DNA from: Ampelomyces quisqualis
Lineage: Eukaryota; Ascomycota; Dothideomycetes; Pleosporales; Phaeosphaeriaceae
DNA: 64,000 nt
Assembly: GCA_018398575.1 (NCBI GenBank)
Contig: JAGTXZ010000005.1
Location: 2,604,001-2,668,000 of the forward strand
Reading direction: 5' to 3'
Below the pieces are notes generated by a model. That model was given only the letters and a program-made list of their open reading frames with translations. It was not told where the DNA came from and ran no database searches. Positions 36,620-49,179 of this stretch are shown in pieces; the stretch's first letter is position 1; the number at the start of each line of letters is the position of its first letter. Made by a program: the position numbers and the translations under genes.

Positions 36620-39600
36620 CTATAAAGGCGCTTAGTTTTTTCTTTTGTTTTTCTTCTGCTTTTTTTGTATATTAATTTATAATAGTAATTAATCTCTTTT
36701 CTAGTTGTCCTTTATTATAAGTAATTAGTCTATATCTTTTTTATTAATCTTTTTATTATATTCTAGCAGCTAGTCTTTCTATTTAACTAGGTAATTTATT
36801 AAACGTCTGTTGCGCTGCATTGCTAAGATAGCTTTAACTTTATAGTGTTACCCTAGCTTGTTACTATTGTCTAGGTTTATAGGCCTAAGTAAAGTTAACT
36901 CTTCTCTCTTTCTTAGCACAAATAGCTAGAGTAAGGACGTATAGAATACAGAGTAGATTTTTATGTATAATAGTAGTAAGATTCTAAAAGCTTATAAGCC
37001 AATTTGCTTATTAACTAAGAAGAGGCCTATCTAGCGTAGCAATAGCTTTTTGCTAGCGCTGCGCAGGCGTAGATGCTTTGTTAATAAGAGGATTTTATTC
37101 TTTAGCTTAAATTTTTATACCCTATGTTTCTTATTGTAATATTGTTTCTAGTATTATAAACTTTTGTTCTAGTAATTAGCTAAAGCGTTCCAAGTTTACA
37201 TAAGCTTCTATAACCTTTCTTTAATACTAGAAACTTTAGTAGGCGCTGTTAGCTTGCAGTTAAGGCACAGGTAGAACCTATAGTAGGCAAAGAATAGGAA
37301 TATTTCTAATATAGCTTGTTTAGCATTATTATATGCAAATTCTGCTAGTAACAGAAGGTGTACCTAATTATTAGGCTAATTACCTACAAAAGCTCTTAAG
37401 TATTACTTAAGAGTCTAATTTTGTTACTTTGTTTAGCTATCTGTTTGCAAATAGAAGGTAGTGCTAAGCTAGCGCTTTACCTTTGCTATACAGCAGAAGT
37501 CTACCTAAAACTACAAAGTAAAGATACTTTCTTAATCTTATATAATACCTTTAGGTAAGCTAAAGAATTGTATAATATATTCTAAGAATAGATCTACTAA
37601 CTATAAGGTAGTAACTGTTTTTTATATAAGAATATACTTAGCTATTTTAGTGTACTTATTAACTAAAACAAGTATTATTTTATACACAACGCTGTAGCGC
37701 TTAGCTAGTAATAGGCCTATAACAAAATCTATTGTAATTTCTTACTATAGTCTCTAAGGTTAGAGAAGCGCATTTAACACGCTAGTAGGGCGCTGCTTAA
37801 GCAACTTTGTGCCTTAGTATACTAAGTAAAAGTTAATATACTTCTTAAGCTCTTTCTTAAGCCTAGGCTAATAGTAGTATTAGGCTACAAGCTTAAGCGT
37901 TTTAGCCTGCCTAAAATAGCTAGCAAGTAGATTGTTATAATATAGCTTAAAAAGGTTAGCTCTAAGAGCTAGCTCTAGTAGAATATATAATTAGTTTTTA
38001 AACTAAAGGCTACCTACAGCGTTAAGCTTCTAATGCTTTAGGCGTTTACTAGCACTTTAACAGGTAGGCGCTAGGAATTTAAAGTTCTTACGTAACGTAA
38101 CTACCCTTAAGTTATTCTATTATACTTATACACAGACTTTAAAGAAGGACTTAGATAGTTTCTTATAAGCTAACGTCTCTAAGGCTATAGCTCTTGCTTA
38201 TAACTATATAACTCTTTAGACTATTACTAGTCTACTCTTAGGGTTCTTCTAATTAGAGCTATAGCTTATAGCTGTTGCCTTAACGCTGTGCACTAGGCTT
38301 ATAGAAATATCTTTATTAAGATATAGAGTACCTACTTACTATTAAGCTATTATCTAGCTTCTTACTAACGTAGGCTCTTTACTAGGTAGCTTAGCTTAGG
38401 TTTCTACTAGCTGCAACTTCTTTTGCAGTGCTAGTAATATATCTAATAGTTAAATATCTAGTGTAGTACTGTTGTCTATAAGTTGCCTTAAAGGCCTATC
38501 TATAAGATTTGTCTTTCTAAACTAATGCTTAATCTTAAAGTTATAAGCAGCTAACTTTATTGCCTAGCTAGCTTGTCTTCTAAATAAAGTTAACATGCCT
38601 ATAAAGCTGCGTAGGTTGTTATAGTCTATCTATATTTCTAACTAAACTGCTAGCCTCTTAACGTAGTAACACTAGTACTATACTACTATAATAATAGTAA
38701 AGAGCTCTAGGTTATATATATAGTAGTTTCTTTCTATAGGTAAAAGCTTTCTTAACTAAAAGGCTACAGGGTACTAGTTTCTATCTGCATAGAGTTAGGA
38801 GAAGATACCTACTACACCTTTAATAGAGGCATTAGTTTCTAACTTAGATAGAAGTGTATAGTAATAGTGCTGCAGAATAAGTATAGTTGTAAACCTGTTG
38901 TATAGCTAGCGCTTTGCTTTCTCTACAGCGTTAGGCTAGTTAAAAGGACCTAACTTCTTCTCTAAAACTAATCTCTTTAGAAGATCTGTAATAAAGCTAA
39001 TAATAATAGAAAAACTCTATATAAAGCGTTAATAGAAGTTTGTAAAGCCTAAGAAGACCTAAAGATTCTTAAAGAATGTTAGCGTAGGCTAATTAATAAC
39101 TGCGCGAACCTATTCTAGACCTATTATAACACTGTTAAGGCGTATAATAAACCCTAGGAACTTAACTTAGTTAGTAGTAAAGGTACACTTCTTTAAGTTA
39201 ACAAAAAGACTGTATTCCCTTAGCTTAGCAAGTACTTTTCTTACCTGTTTCTAATAATTCTTTTCTTTTTAAGAAAAGATTAAAATATTGTTAAGATAGA
39301 TAGCGCAAAAGATATCTAAATATAGTGCTAAGGCTCTATTAATATACCCTTAGAACGTAGCAGGCGTGTTAGTTAGCCTAAAAGGCATAACTATATATTT
39401 AAAGTAGCTATATTGCGTACAAAACGCTGTCTTCTACTTGTTACTTTACTAGATCCTTATCTAGTAATACGCGTTCTTAAGATTAAGCTTAGTAAACTTT
39501 ACTAATCTATAGAGCTAATTAAGAGTCTCTTTAATTAGAGAAAGAGCTAATCTATTCTTTTTAGTAACTTAATTAAGGCCTTAGTAATCTACATAAAGGC

Positions 39601-41539
39601 GTAGTGTTCTATCTTTTTTAGGCACAAATAGAATAGGTACTCTTATAGATCTTATACTTTCTAAGATCTAGCCTAGGCTCTACACTATTACTAAGTAGTT
39701 GCGTAGTACACTTAGCTTCTTTAGAGAGAAGTTAAAGAGCAGCCTATATAAAGCTATAGTTTCTTTTTCTAGCTTAATAGTATAGTTGCCTCTATAGTGC
39801 TATAGCAGCGCGTTAGTAGCGTTACAATTTGCAACGTCTTTAAAGTCCTTAAGTTTAATAGGCTATAATAGGTATTTAGTAGAGAAAGACTATAGACTAC
39901 TTACTAGGACTGCGTACACGCTTAGCTTGTTATAGAAAGATATTGTAAAGGTTTTAGCGTCCTTAACTCTTATTGTCTTAGTATTAAGCTTGTAGTGCTA
40001 CTACTTTAACTTACAGTTAATAACAACGCGTCTCTCTTTTAGGCTTAGTAAACCTAAAATAACAAGTTATGCTATATTAGCAATTCTGTATAAAATAGTA
40101 GTAAAGAACTTAGTAACGCTCTAGTTGTCCTTTATTATTAGATAAGCTTAATAAGCGTAGAAGCTAGGCACAGTGCTTAAGTTAGGTAAGTAGATAGTTA
40201 CTAGTGCAGCGCTATTAATAGAAGAGAGGTTCTTAAGTAAAGTAACTTTCTTGTTAATTATACTAAGTTCTACACTATAGTTAATTAGTATTTATATAGG
40301 TAGCGTAGTGCTATTATTACGCAGTATCTTAAGTACTTTAATACAATTCTTCTATTATAATAGGATTTAGGCTATTAAGAGAAAGAATCTTTTTAAGCCT
40401 TCTTGTATTTTGTTTATATTGCGTTTAAGCTAGTAACAGAAGAGAAGCTATTAAGCCTTAATCTACATTCTCTAGCCTAATAGCCTATCTTGCTATAATA
40501 GTAGCAGGCGTTAATTAGCTTTAGGCTTAAGTTTGTAGTGCTAGTAATATAACGTTATAGAGCTATTGCGTTAAGTTTAGACTACAAAGTTTTTCCTATA
40601 CTAAGCGTTCTATATATATAATAGTATAGTAATAGTATACTACTACTATAGCGTAAGTTGTCTTCTAGCGTTACAGCGCGTTTAATAAGTTTTCTGTAGG
40701 TAGTAGAAAACTTTATGTAGTTAGAAAGAGCTATTCTAATCTCTAGGTAGAGTTTACTATACAAGTGTATTACTAGGTATTTCTACTTATAAGAGGAGTT
40801 TACCTAATTTTCTAAAGTAGATAGATAGGCTGCAAATTTGTTTACTGTTTAGCTATCTTTTTAGACTACCTTTTAATACTACATAGTAACTTAAAGCTCT
40901 CTATTTATAGAGCTCTTAATCTAGTTAAGTAGAAAAGATATTATATTGTGCTACACTAGCATATTACTATTATCTTTCTATTTCCTCTGTATCTATATCT
41001 ATTAAAACATAGTTTGTAGGTACTAGAAGGTAAAGGCAATCTTTTAGTCTTTAAGCTAGAAGGCTAAGAGGTCTTATTAAAAGGCAATAGATAGCCTAGC
41101 CTTAAAGTCCTAATACTTTCTAATTCTCTTTCTGTTAAAGACAAGAATTTTCTTAATCTTTAGCCTACACTCTAGTAGCACTAATAGGTTAAGTTAGAGG
41201 CGTTGTGCTAGTAGAGATATATTACGTCTACCTAGAGGAGTTAGTTCTGCTTTATTAGGAGCGCCTAAGAGCTGTTTAGGAGTTCAGAAAGGCTGTTTAC
41301 CTGCTAATAACTACCTCTATTAGCGTACTTTCTTTTATAGAGTCTAGATCTTAGCTTGCTTCTTAAGCTCTTAGCGCTAGCGCTTTAGCTGCGCTAAGCG
41401 TTTGCCTAGACTAAGTATTAATTTCTTATTAGGGGTGTTTTCTCTTAATAGGTTAGCTAGTAGGCTTAGAGGCAGATCCTAATCTATTGTTATTAGGTAA
41501 CTAGGCCGCTATTCTTTTGCAAGGTAGAGGAATTAAAAC
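36620..41539 (-). pseudogene. gag-pol of element B, with 60-codon gag frame
   Basis: Minus strand. Gag is at the right and includes an ATG-started open frame 40764-40582 of 60 codons, whose sequence mirrors the frame 23438-23626 of B' (YSKLYL, SNYI, LIKRAVTL, SSSILLLYY). A zinc knuckle near 40470-40515 follows, reading C-Y-Y-Y-S-K-I-G-Y with its second Cys and His lost. RT lies at about 39600-39200 with the active site YLNN at 39287-39298 and ILIF after it. RNase H and integrase occupy the rest to about 36620. RIP-type stops occur throughout. Confidence 0.8.
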
Positions 41540-41813
41540 TATAAGAGGTTTGTATAGTAGTAAAGTTACAAGATAACAATAGTAGTATAAGTAGAAGTAA
41601 GTTAATTTCTGTTCTGTAGCTTTAGTGCAGAACTACTCTTTTATAGATATAACTAGACGCGTATTCTTTAAACTAGAATACACTAGGTCTGCACTAGCGT
41701 ACCGCTATTAAGACGCTAGGGTAGCTATACGCGTTTTACGCGTATAGAAGCTAGGGTAGCGTTACAGTAGCGTAGGCGCATAGCTGTATAGATAACAATT
41801 TTACGCTGTACTA
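41540..41813 (-). repeat. 5' LTR of B (274 bp)
   Basis: Same length as the left LTR. The right end CGCTGTACTA is followed directly by the TTCTT target copy. Confidence 0.9.
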
Positions 41814-41818
41814 TTCTT

Positions 41819-43476
41819 ATATTATTCTAGTAGTATATTAACGCTGCTCTAAAGGAGACACTAGAGGATTTTTTAATAGTATACCTAGATAACATACTTA
41901 TCTACTCTAGTAGTTCTATTAAAGACTACTACTATAAAGTGCAATAGGTCCTTTAGCTTCTCTAAGAAGCCTATTTATATCTAGACCTTAAAAAGTGTAC
42001 TTTTGTAATAAAGATAGTTAAGTATCTAAGATATGTTATTAAGGCAGAGTAGGCTATCTAGCTAAACCCTGCTAAGGTACAGGCTATTACAGATTAAGAG
42101 CCTCTAACGTCTACTTAAGAAGTCTAGAGTTTCTTTAAGTTTACTTACTTCTATAGAGACTTTATGCCAAATTTCTCTAGTGTTATAGCTCTCTTATATG
42201 CGCTTATAAAGAAGAATACTCTCTTTATATAGATAAACAAAGCGCAGTAAGCGTTTTACTAGCCAAAGCGTATTTTTAGCTCTAAACTTATTTGAACTTA
42301 GTAGAACCCTGCGTAGACTATAGTAGTAGAAGTAGATAGCTCTAGAGGCGCTCTTAGGAGCTGCCTATTACAGGATATTAATAGCGTCCTTTATCTAATT
42401 ATATATTACTTAGTATTCTTATTACTAGCGTAATATAACTACACTATATATAATAAACAGCTTATAGTAGTTATTCAATGCCTTAAAGCGTAGACGCTAG
42501 AGCTTTAGAGTATTTATAAGCTATTTACTATTCTTATAGACTATAAGAACCTTAAATACTTTATAACTACGCAATTACTTATAGAGTAACAGTAATATTA
42601 GTAAGAACTTTTATCTAAATTCTACTTTTACCTTTAGTACTAACTAGAACGCCTTACTACTTAACTAGATGTGCTAAGTTAGCGCAAGTAAAATGCGCAG
42701 GATTATAGGCTATAGCTAGAGCGCGTTATAACTCTACTTTCTATCTAGTCTACTTCTACGCATCCTTAGAAGGGAAACAGCTAGCTTTCTTTAAGAGACC
42801 TTCTCTTTGTAGACTAATATATATAGAAGCTCTAAAATAAGGCTATATAATAAGATAAAATATATATAGGCTATCTGCAAGTAGTATATAAAGGCGCTAA
42901 AGTATTTCTATTAGAGGCTAAGACAAATTAATAGGTTACTAACTATAACGTCTTAGTATATAGCGCGCTTTCGTAAAGAGGTATAATATAGCTACTAAGG
43001 TAAGAGCTACTTACTACTATAGTTATCTGGCGCGCGTATAACTTAAACTTAGTAAGTTACTTAGAAAACAATATAATGTTTTAAATCTTGCGTAGAGACT
43101 ATTATTAGAATAGAATAGCAATAGACGTTACTTAGTTTATCTATAACTATTATTACTATAGAGCGCATATATCTTACCTTTAACAATAGAGTCTTTTAGA
43201 ACCTATCTTAGTTGCGGATTAATACTAGGCCTAAATCTCTATAGATTTTATAGTAAACCTTCTACAAGCTTATAAGACTTCTTCTTAATATCTCTTAGTC
43301 ATTACTAATAGGCTGTCTAAATATGTGCAACTAGAAGCTATGTCTTTAATAAAGGCTAAGGATTGCGCAGAATAGTTTAAAAAAGTCTAGTAGTAGTTCT
43401 ATAAGTTTCTAAGCAGTATAATTAGTAACTATAGCTCTAACTAGCTAAAGAGATTCTAGAAAATCCTATGCAAACT
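41819..43476 (+). pseudogene. pol: RT end, RNase H and integrase start of F
   Basis: It resumes the RT of F: YINAALKETLEDFLIVYLDN and ILIYSS, with the active site YLDN at 41882-41893. Here the first Asp is preserved because its codon follows an A. RNase H follows at about 42290-42700, then the integrase N-terminus and core (43090-43476). A plus-strand frame near 43190-43260 gives the catalytic-Asp region of integrase. The segment is broken at 43476 by copia E. Confidence 0.78.
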
Positions 43477-43694
43477 TGTCAGATACGTCGCGTATTAGAG
43501 GATTAGTTGCATAGGCTAACCAGGAGTTGCTAGGTAGCTTAAGCGAGACCTAGCAACTACTGATTTGCTACCCAAATATAGCGCTGTGCCAGCTATCTAA
43601 ACACAGAGGGCGCAGGCACTAGCAGGACAGAACAATAAAATCAAGTTATTACACTTTAACTTAGATTTATCTACTAAACCTATTTAATCTAACA
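43477..43694 (+). repeat. 5' LTR of E (218 bp)
   Basis: It starts TGTCAGATAC and aligns fully with 48497-48714. Confidence 0.91.
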
Positions 43695-43719
43695 ATTAAG
43701 AGTCTTACTACCTCTACAA

Positions 43720-46700
43720 AGCAATATCATAACGCACTAACACTAACAAGACCTAACAGTTACCCTGCAGGATTAAACTAACTACACTAGATAAATTGCG
43801 CAGTTGCAAGCGCGCTGCCTTGTGTATACTATATGGGACAAGATTAGCCTAGACTTAGCAGAGCTGTTGCTAAACAAACCTGCACTAATAAGAGCACCTA
43901 TTATTACTAACTACACACTAGCAGCAAACGTTAATGTACTAATGCAACAATCTAACCTAACACTAGCAGGCTAGAAAGCACTTAAGAAAGACCTAGAGTA
44001 CTATAAGATACTTATCAAACAATACAAAGAAGATTGCTATAATTTTAAGAAGGAATAATTAAGCCTCTAACAAATTGTTGCGTTTATCTAGTTAACTGTC
44101 TCTCTGCACCTACTCTAAACGTGCTGCCTACTAGAGCAACTACTACGCTAGTAGATTACTAATCTAAAATTAACAGTTAGTGTTAACGAACAAATCAAAC
44201 AAGAATAAGCCTGCAATTGCTACTAAGCTTCTCTTAAGCTAATAAGGAGCGCAACAAACTAGAACACCTAGTTATCTAAATACAATTAAGCAGCAACTAA
44301 AGTAGAGACGTATAAGGTTACTAAGTTAATACAAATTAACGCAATTACAAAAGACTTTCTATATACTGTAAACAAAGTTGCGCCTATATAGTCTATAAAC
44401 TTTTAGGACAATAGTAGATTAACAGCTAGCATAACTAGAAAAGAGATAATAAAACGCTTCTAAGAACATATAATAGCAAATTATCCTCTTAGATTAGGGA
44501 AACATAAGGCTGTATATGTAGTTAATAACGCATTGTTTCTTGCTAGTAGTAAATCTAACTAGAGTACTAAAGAGGACGCCTAACATGCTAAAAGCGCGCT
44601 ATCTAAGAACTAGGAAAGACCTTGTTAATAATAACTAACTAGTAAGAAAACTACTAGGTTAAAGCAGCTATTAGATTATAAGCCTGCTAAAGCTAAAGGC
44701 ACAAAATGCCCTGCTTGCTCCTAACGTCACAGACTTAAGGAGTGTTACTACCTAAATCCTAATTAAGCCCCTAATTAGTAGAAGCCAAATAAAGCTATAA
44801 CAGAGCTTATTAAATACAAACGTAAGCATAACACTGCGTTTCTAGGCATACTATAAGGGCAAAGCAAACTGCAGTCTAAAACGCCTACTGTAACAAAGTA
44901 GTTACACACACTAACGCTAGAGATAATCAAGAGAGAATAACTTAAAGGCTAGTAAATTATAATTATTGCTGCTACCTTTGTTGCTGCATTATTCTGCGCG
45001 TCCTTTAGTAACTATCTGCTTAAGTTCTTATTTATCTTTAACTCTAGCACAACATGCTATATTATAAACAATTCTAATTGTATACGCAACTTCCAACTGC
45101 CTTTATACAGAGACTTTATATAGGCTAGCAACATAAGGATATAGATCAAAGGATATAGCAGTATTAATTAAATTATAAGATGTTAGATAGGAGAAACTAA
45201 ACTAGTACTGCACAACGTAGCTATCTGCCCTAATATACACTGCAACCTAGTCTCCTTCTAACTTCTTAGACAGATAGGAATCTAGTAGGAAACAAAAGAA
45301 GACCTAACTACACTAAGGTACTAAGATAGCACAATTATTAGAAACCTTAGTAAAATATATAGCTAATAGGTAATTAAACACAACGTGTCTCTAAAAGCTA
45401 TATACTACACGTATACAAACAACTTGTAAATAAAGCAACCTATACAAAAGGTAACTGCACTGCTCTAGCACAAGCAACTTAGCTATCTAGAACTAGCAGC
45501 TATTAAGCACCTAGTCTAGTAAGCTAAAGAGGTGCGTGTAAAGAGAGTTACTATAGTCTAATGTAACTTATGCGGCAGAGCTAAATTAAGACAACAAATT
45601 AGCTAAGCTCTATAAACTAACTACAAAGGACTAGGAGAAAGACTAGCTATTAATTTCTACGCTTATAAGATAAGTATAACAAAGGAGAAGAGCCAAATGC
45701 TAGTTGCAGACAAATTCTTAGGAATGCAATAAGACTTCTACTTTACTAACAACAGGATAGTAAGCTCTATTATTAAGTAGCTATTAATCTTCTTTCTCTT
45801 CCTTAAGAATTATTTTAACATTACAGTTAAAGTTGTTAAGGGTAACAATAAGATTATAACTATTAAATTACAAGTTAAGAGGTAGTTAGCATTAATAGAA
45901 GTTATTGTTAAGCCTTTAGTACTAGATACCTAAGCTTAAAATAGTAGCGCCAAACGCTTAGAGAGAATAAACAAAGAGAAGTTACGCGTAATGCAACTTA
46001 ATGCAAACCTACCCTAGAAACTATAGTCTAAAATCACAAGAGCAGAAGTGTATCTGTACAACTAAACACTAAACTACGCTAATAACTAGAAGACTCTATA
46101 CAAGATCTTCTTTACACACGTTGCTTTTAATAACAGAATAGTAACATTACTTTAAAAACTAAACCTTGCCTATCTTAAGGCATATAGGTGCAAAGCTTTT
46201 GCAATAAGCAGTAATACCTATAGAAGCATATTAAGACTTTAACGCCTTAACTCTAAAGTATAGATTAGATACCTTGTAGGATACTAATTATTAAATATCT
46301 ATTGCATCTAGATCCTATCGCTTAGCAAAGTTATTAGCACCTGTAATATAGTATTTAATAAACAAACTATCTTTAATAGCAAAGTTAAGGATCTTATAGA
46401 CAACCTTATGCATAATACTCTTAAAGAAATAGCTACTTATGTAAGGACTATTAAACTACCTACTCTAAGCATTAATCTAGAGACTAACTTGTTCTATAAG
46501 AACAAGCCTACTAAGGACTAAACAAATCCTTAGGACAAAGTAGACCTACTAGGCTACTAGTAAGGCAGGAAGATTAGAGATTAATACCTAACTCTGCTAT
46601 CTACACCGCTACTAGCAGCACTGCTTGCAGGACTAATAGCTAGACACCTAGAATTAATACTACACAGATTATTTATAGACATAACACTACATAGGTTATC

Positions 46701-48490
46701 TAAAACTATCCTATAGGCAGCAGCCTTTATAGCTAGAGCTTAAGCTAAGAGAGTTAGCAAGTACAGAGGAGAAATAATAGACAAGGCTAAGATGCAAAGG
46801 ATGCTTGCTAAAGGCTTAAAGCCCTATTGCAGCTAACTTCTACTCTTGCTAACCTGCTAAACTAAGCTTAAGACTTATCTAATAGGGGAACTGTTTAAAG
46901 AAGCAGAGCAGGCCTACCTACAGAGTTACAAACAGATAAACTTTTAGAGAGAAGTACTTCTTAAATTAATTAAACTAATAGGCTAACAGATTTTAGACTG
47001 TATATAGGTGTACACGTACAAACTTAACAAATATTACTAGTTTATTAAGTGCAAGGCATAATTAGTTGTCTAAAGTAATTAATAGCAAAATATTACATTA
47101 CAGGACACATACGCTACTACGTTAGTAAGCTACTTATTTAGAATACTAATAGCTATTACAGCTAAGTATAACCTTAAATTTAAATAATATAACATAACTA
47201 ACGCGTTTGTTTATGCAACAATAGATTAAGAAATATATATATAGATGCCTTAAGGCTACAAGAAGAAGGGAACAATTCTTTAAGTCTAGAAGGCACTATA
47301 CAGTCTACGCATTTTACCTCTGCTATAGCAGAGGGAGTTTACATTAACTCTTAAGGCTCTAGGCTTTATAACAATCCTGTACAAGCTATACTGTATAATT
47401 AAAGATAGTATTATTATCTTCTTTTACGTAGATAATATTATTATTGCGTACAATAAACAATGTACTAAAGAAGCAGACTATGCAGTTAAGCTTCTATAGG
47501 AAAAATATACTATAACTAGAAGACACAATCTCTAATAGTTCTTAGGCGTAGAGGTTATCTAACAACAAGACTAGCGTCTTATACAACTATTCTAGTTAGC
47601 GTATATTAATAAGATACGCTGCCTTACTAATTAAACTAATAGAAGGCACAACACTTTAATAGCACCTATTAAGTTAAAGCTACAACACAACCTAGCTGCT
47701 CTATTTAAGATCAACTAATACTAACAAAAGATTAGATCTCTACTCTTTGCCGCAGTAACAACGCGACTTAATATTGCTTTTGCTACATTATAGCTTGCTT
47801 AGTTCCTATTAAACCTAAGCACTAAATATTAAAACGCTGCTAATTAGGTCCTGCTGTATCTTGCAGACACTAGATCTAGGGCGCTACAACTTAAAGGAGA
47901 CAACTACCTCTAAGTAGCTAGTAACACCTCCTTCGCTAACAACACGCTTAACAGAAAGAGCTTACAAGGCTACGCTATTAAGCTTTTTAGTAGACTTATT
48001 GCATAGAGAGCAAGTAAGCAAGACACTGTTACTACATTAACAATAGAGGCAGAACTTCTTACCCTATCCTAAGTTACTAAAGAGGCAATATTTACCTTAC
48101 AATTACTTTACAAGCTAAACATTAAGCTCTTACAATCTACAATTACTATTTAATGTAACAACACCTAAACTATCTAGCTGGTTACTAAAGAGATATTAAA
48201 ACTTTAAACTAAGCTTTGCTATGTTAACATTTACAACTACTAGCTTAGACAAGAGATTTCTACTAGCAAAATTGCGGTAGAGTACGTTTAATTAGCAGAA
48301 ATAATTGCTAACAGTTTTACAAAGGCCCTTCTAGTAAACAAATAGGACAGCTTTCTTTATTAGATTAGACTAGTAGAGGTAATCTAGGAGGAGGTAGCAA
48401 ATAAAGCGCTACTTAATAAGATTTAAGAGCAACTTAAGAACCTTGTACTTAACAACTAAGTATTCTAGCTTGCATATTGTCTAAGCTAAA
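43720..48490 (+). pseudogene. gag-pol of copia E
   Basis: A gag knuckle lies at 44705-44745 reading CPACS-x-RHRLKECYYL, the CxxC...H...C type of fungal copia elements. The integrase pre-domain at 45463-45605 reads L-x-H-K-Q-L-x-Y-L, then V-x-C-N-L-C-G-R-A-K, the HHCC-type zinc site with one His changed to Tyr. RT spans about 46950-47640 with the active site YVDN at 47425-47436; the first Asp is kept because GTA precedes it. RNase H extends to about 48450. Order gag-IN-RT-RH defines Ty1/copia. Stops are frequent, so this is a non-functional single polyprotein gene. Confidence 0.85.
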
Positions 48491-48496
48491 GAGGTA

Positions 48497-48714
48497 TATT
48501 AGATACGTTGCGTATTAGAGGATTAGTTGCATAAGCCAACTAGGAGTTGCTAGGTAGCTTAAGCAAGACCTAGCAACTGCTAATTTGCTACCTAAATATA
48601 GCGCTATGCCAGCTATCTAAACATAGAGGGCGCAGGCACTAGTAGGACAGAACAATAAAATCAAGTTATTACACTTTAACTTAGATTTATCTACTAAACC
48701 TATTTAATCTAACA
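48497..48714 (+). repeat. 3' LTR of E (218 bp)
   Basis: It starts TATTAGATAC (TG lost) and ends TCTAACA, followed by AAACT. Confidence 0.91.
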
Positions 48715-48719
48715 AAACT

Positions 48720-49179
48720 TAATAGTGTTAAATAACTTCTATCTATAGTACACTATTCTTAAACAGACAGTAGCACAGAATAAGCTAACTAGAAAGTATA
48801 ATTAGTCTTAAGAGTTATAATAAACCTCTTTTAGACAAATTAGCTCTAATACCTTATAGCTTGCTAGCTAGCGCTTAATAACATAAACTCTTCTATAACT
48901 AGTGTAAGCTCTAATTTACTACTAAACAGATATAATATACTACTAATTTAGCCTAGAGATATCTAACAGATATCTCTTATAATAGTAAAAGAGAAGGTAG
49001 TTTAGTTTGTGCGCTACCTATAAGAAGAGATAGTAATAGCCTAAGCTATAATGTTATATATATAGTAGAAATAATAAAAGGCTATAGATAAAGTATATTA
49101 ACTAGTATAATAATATTAGGTTAGAGATAAGGTATAGTTTTCTATAAGAAACGTTAAAATAGTGTAGTAAAGTAGAAAG
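48720..49179 (+). pseudogene. pol: integrase end and post-integrase region of F
   Basis: It resumes F after E. At 48750-48810 it reads through stops as STLFLKQTVAQNKL, the degraded form of the FHPQTDGQ-type segment of gypsy integrases. From 48990 it matches 1-190 of F'. The match ends at about 49178, where G begins. Confidence 0.75.

Larger units (their letters stand above)
34903..41813 (-). mobile_element. Ty3/gypsy retrotransposon B (6911 bp)
   Basis: Target duplication TTCTT (34898-34902 and 41814-41818), two 274-bp LTRs and minus-strand gag-pol. It belongs to the same family as B' but lies in opposite orientation, about 25 kb away. It was inserted in the RT gene of F between the GAP and FQQYIN stretches. 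It carries an antisense Lys-rich frame next to the 3' (left) LTR. Confidence 0.92.
43477..48714 (+). mobile_element. Ty1/copia retrotransposon E (5238 bp)
   Basis: Target duplication AAACT (43472-43476 and 48715-48719) and two 218-bp LTRs ending TCTAACA. Plus-strand gag, integrase, RT and RNase H in the copia order. No extra antisense frame is seen and the length is ordinary for copia. It sits in the integrase gene of F. Confidence 0.92.
32473..49179 (+). mobile_element. Ty3/gypsy element F, split by B, E and G
   Basis: It starts with a 187-bp LTR at 32473. Pieces: 32473-34902, 41819-43476 and 48720-49179. Joined on paper they give gag, protease, RT, RNase H, integrase and the post-integrase region. 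The gaps are element B (TTCTT duplication) and element E (AAACT duplication). From about 49180 the match to F' (1-190) stops and segment G begins, so the 3' end is outside the window. The first 5 bases before the LTR are GAGAA. Confidence 0.87.
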
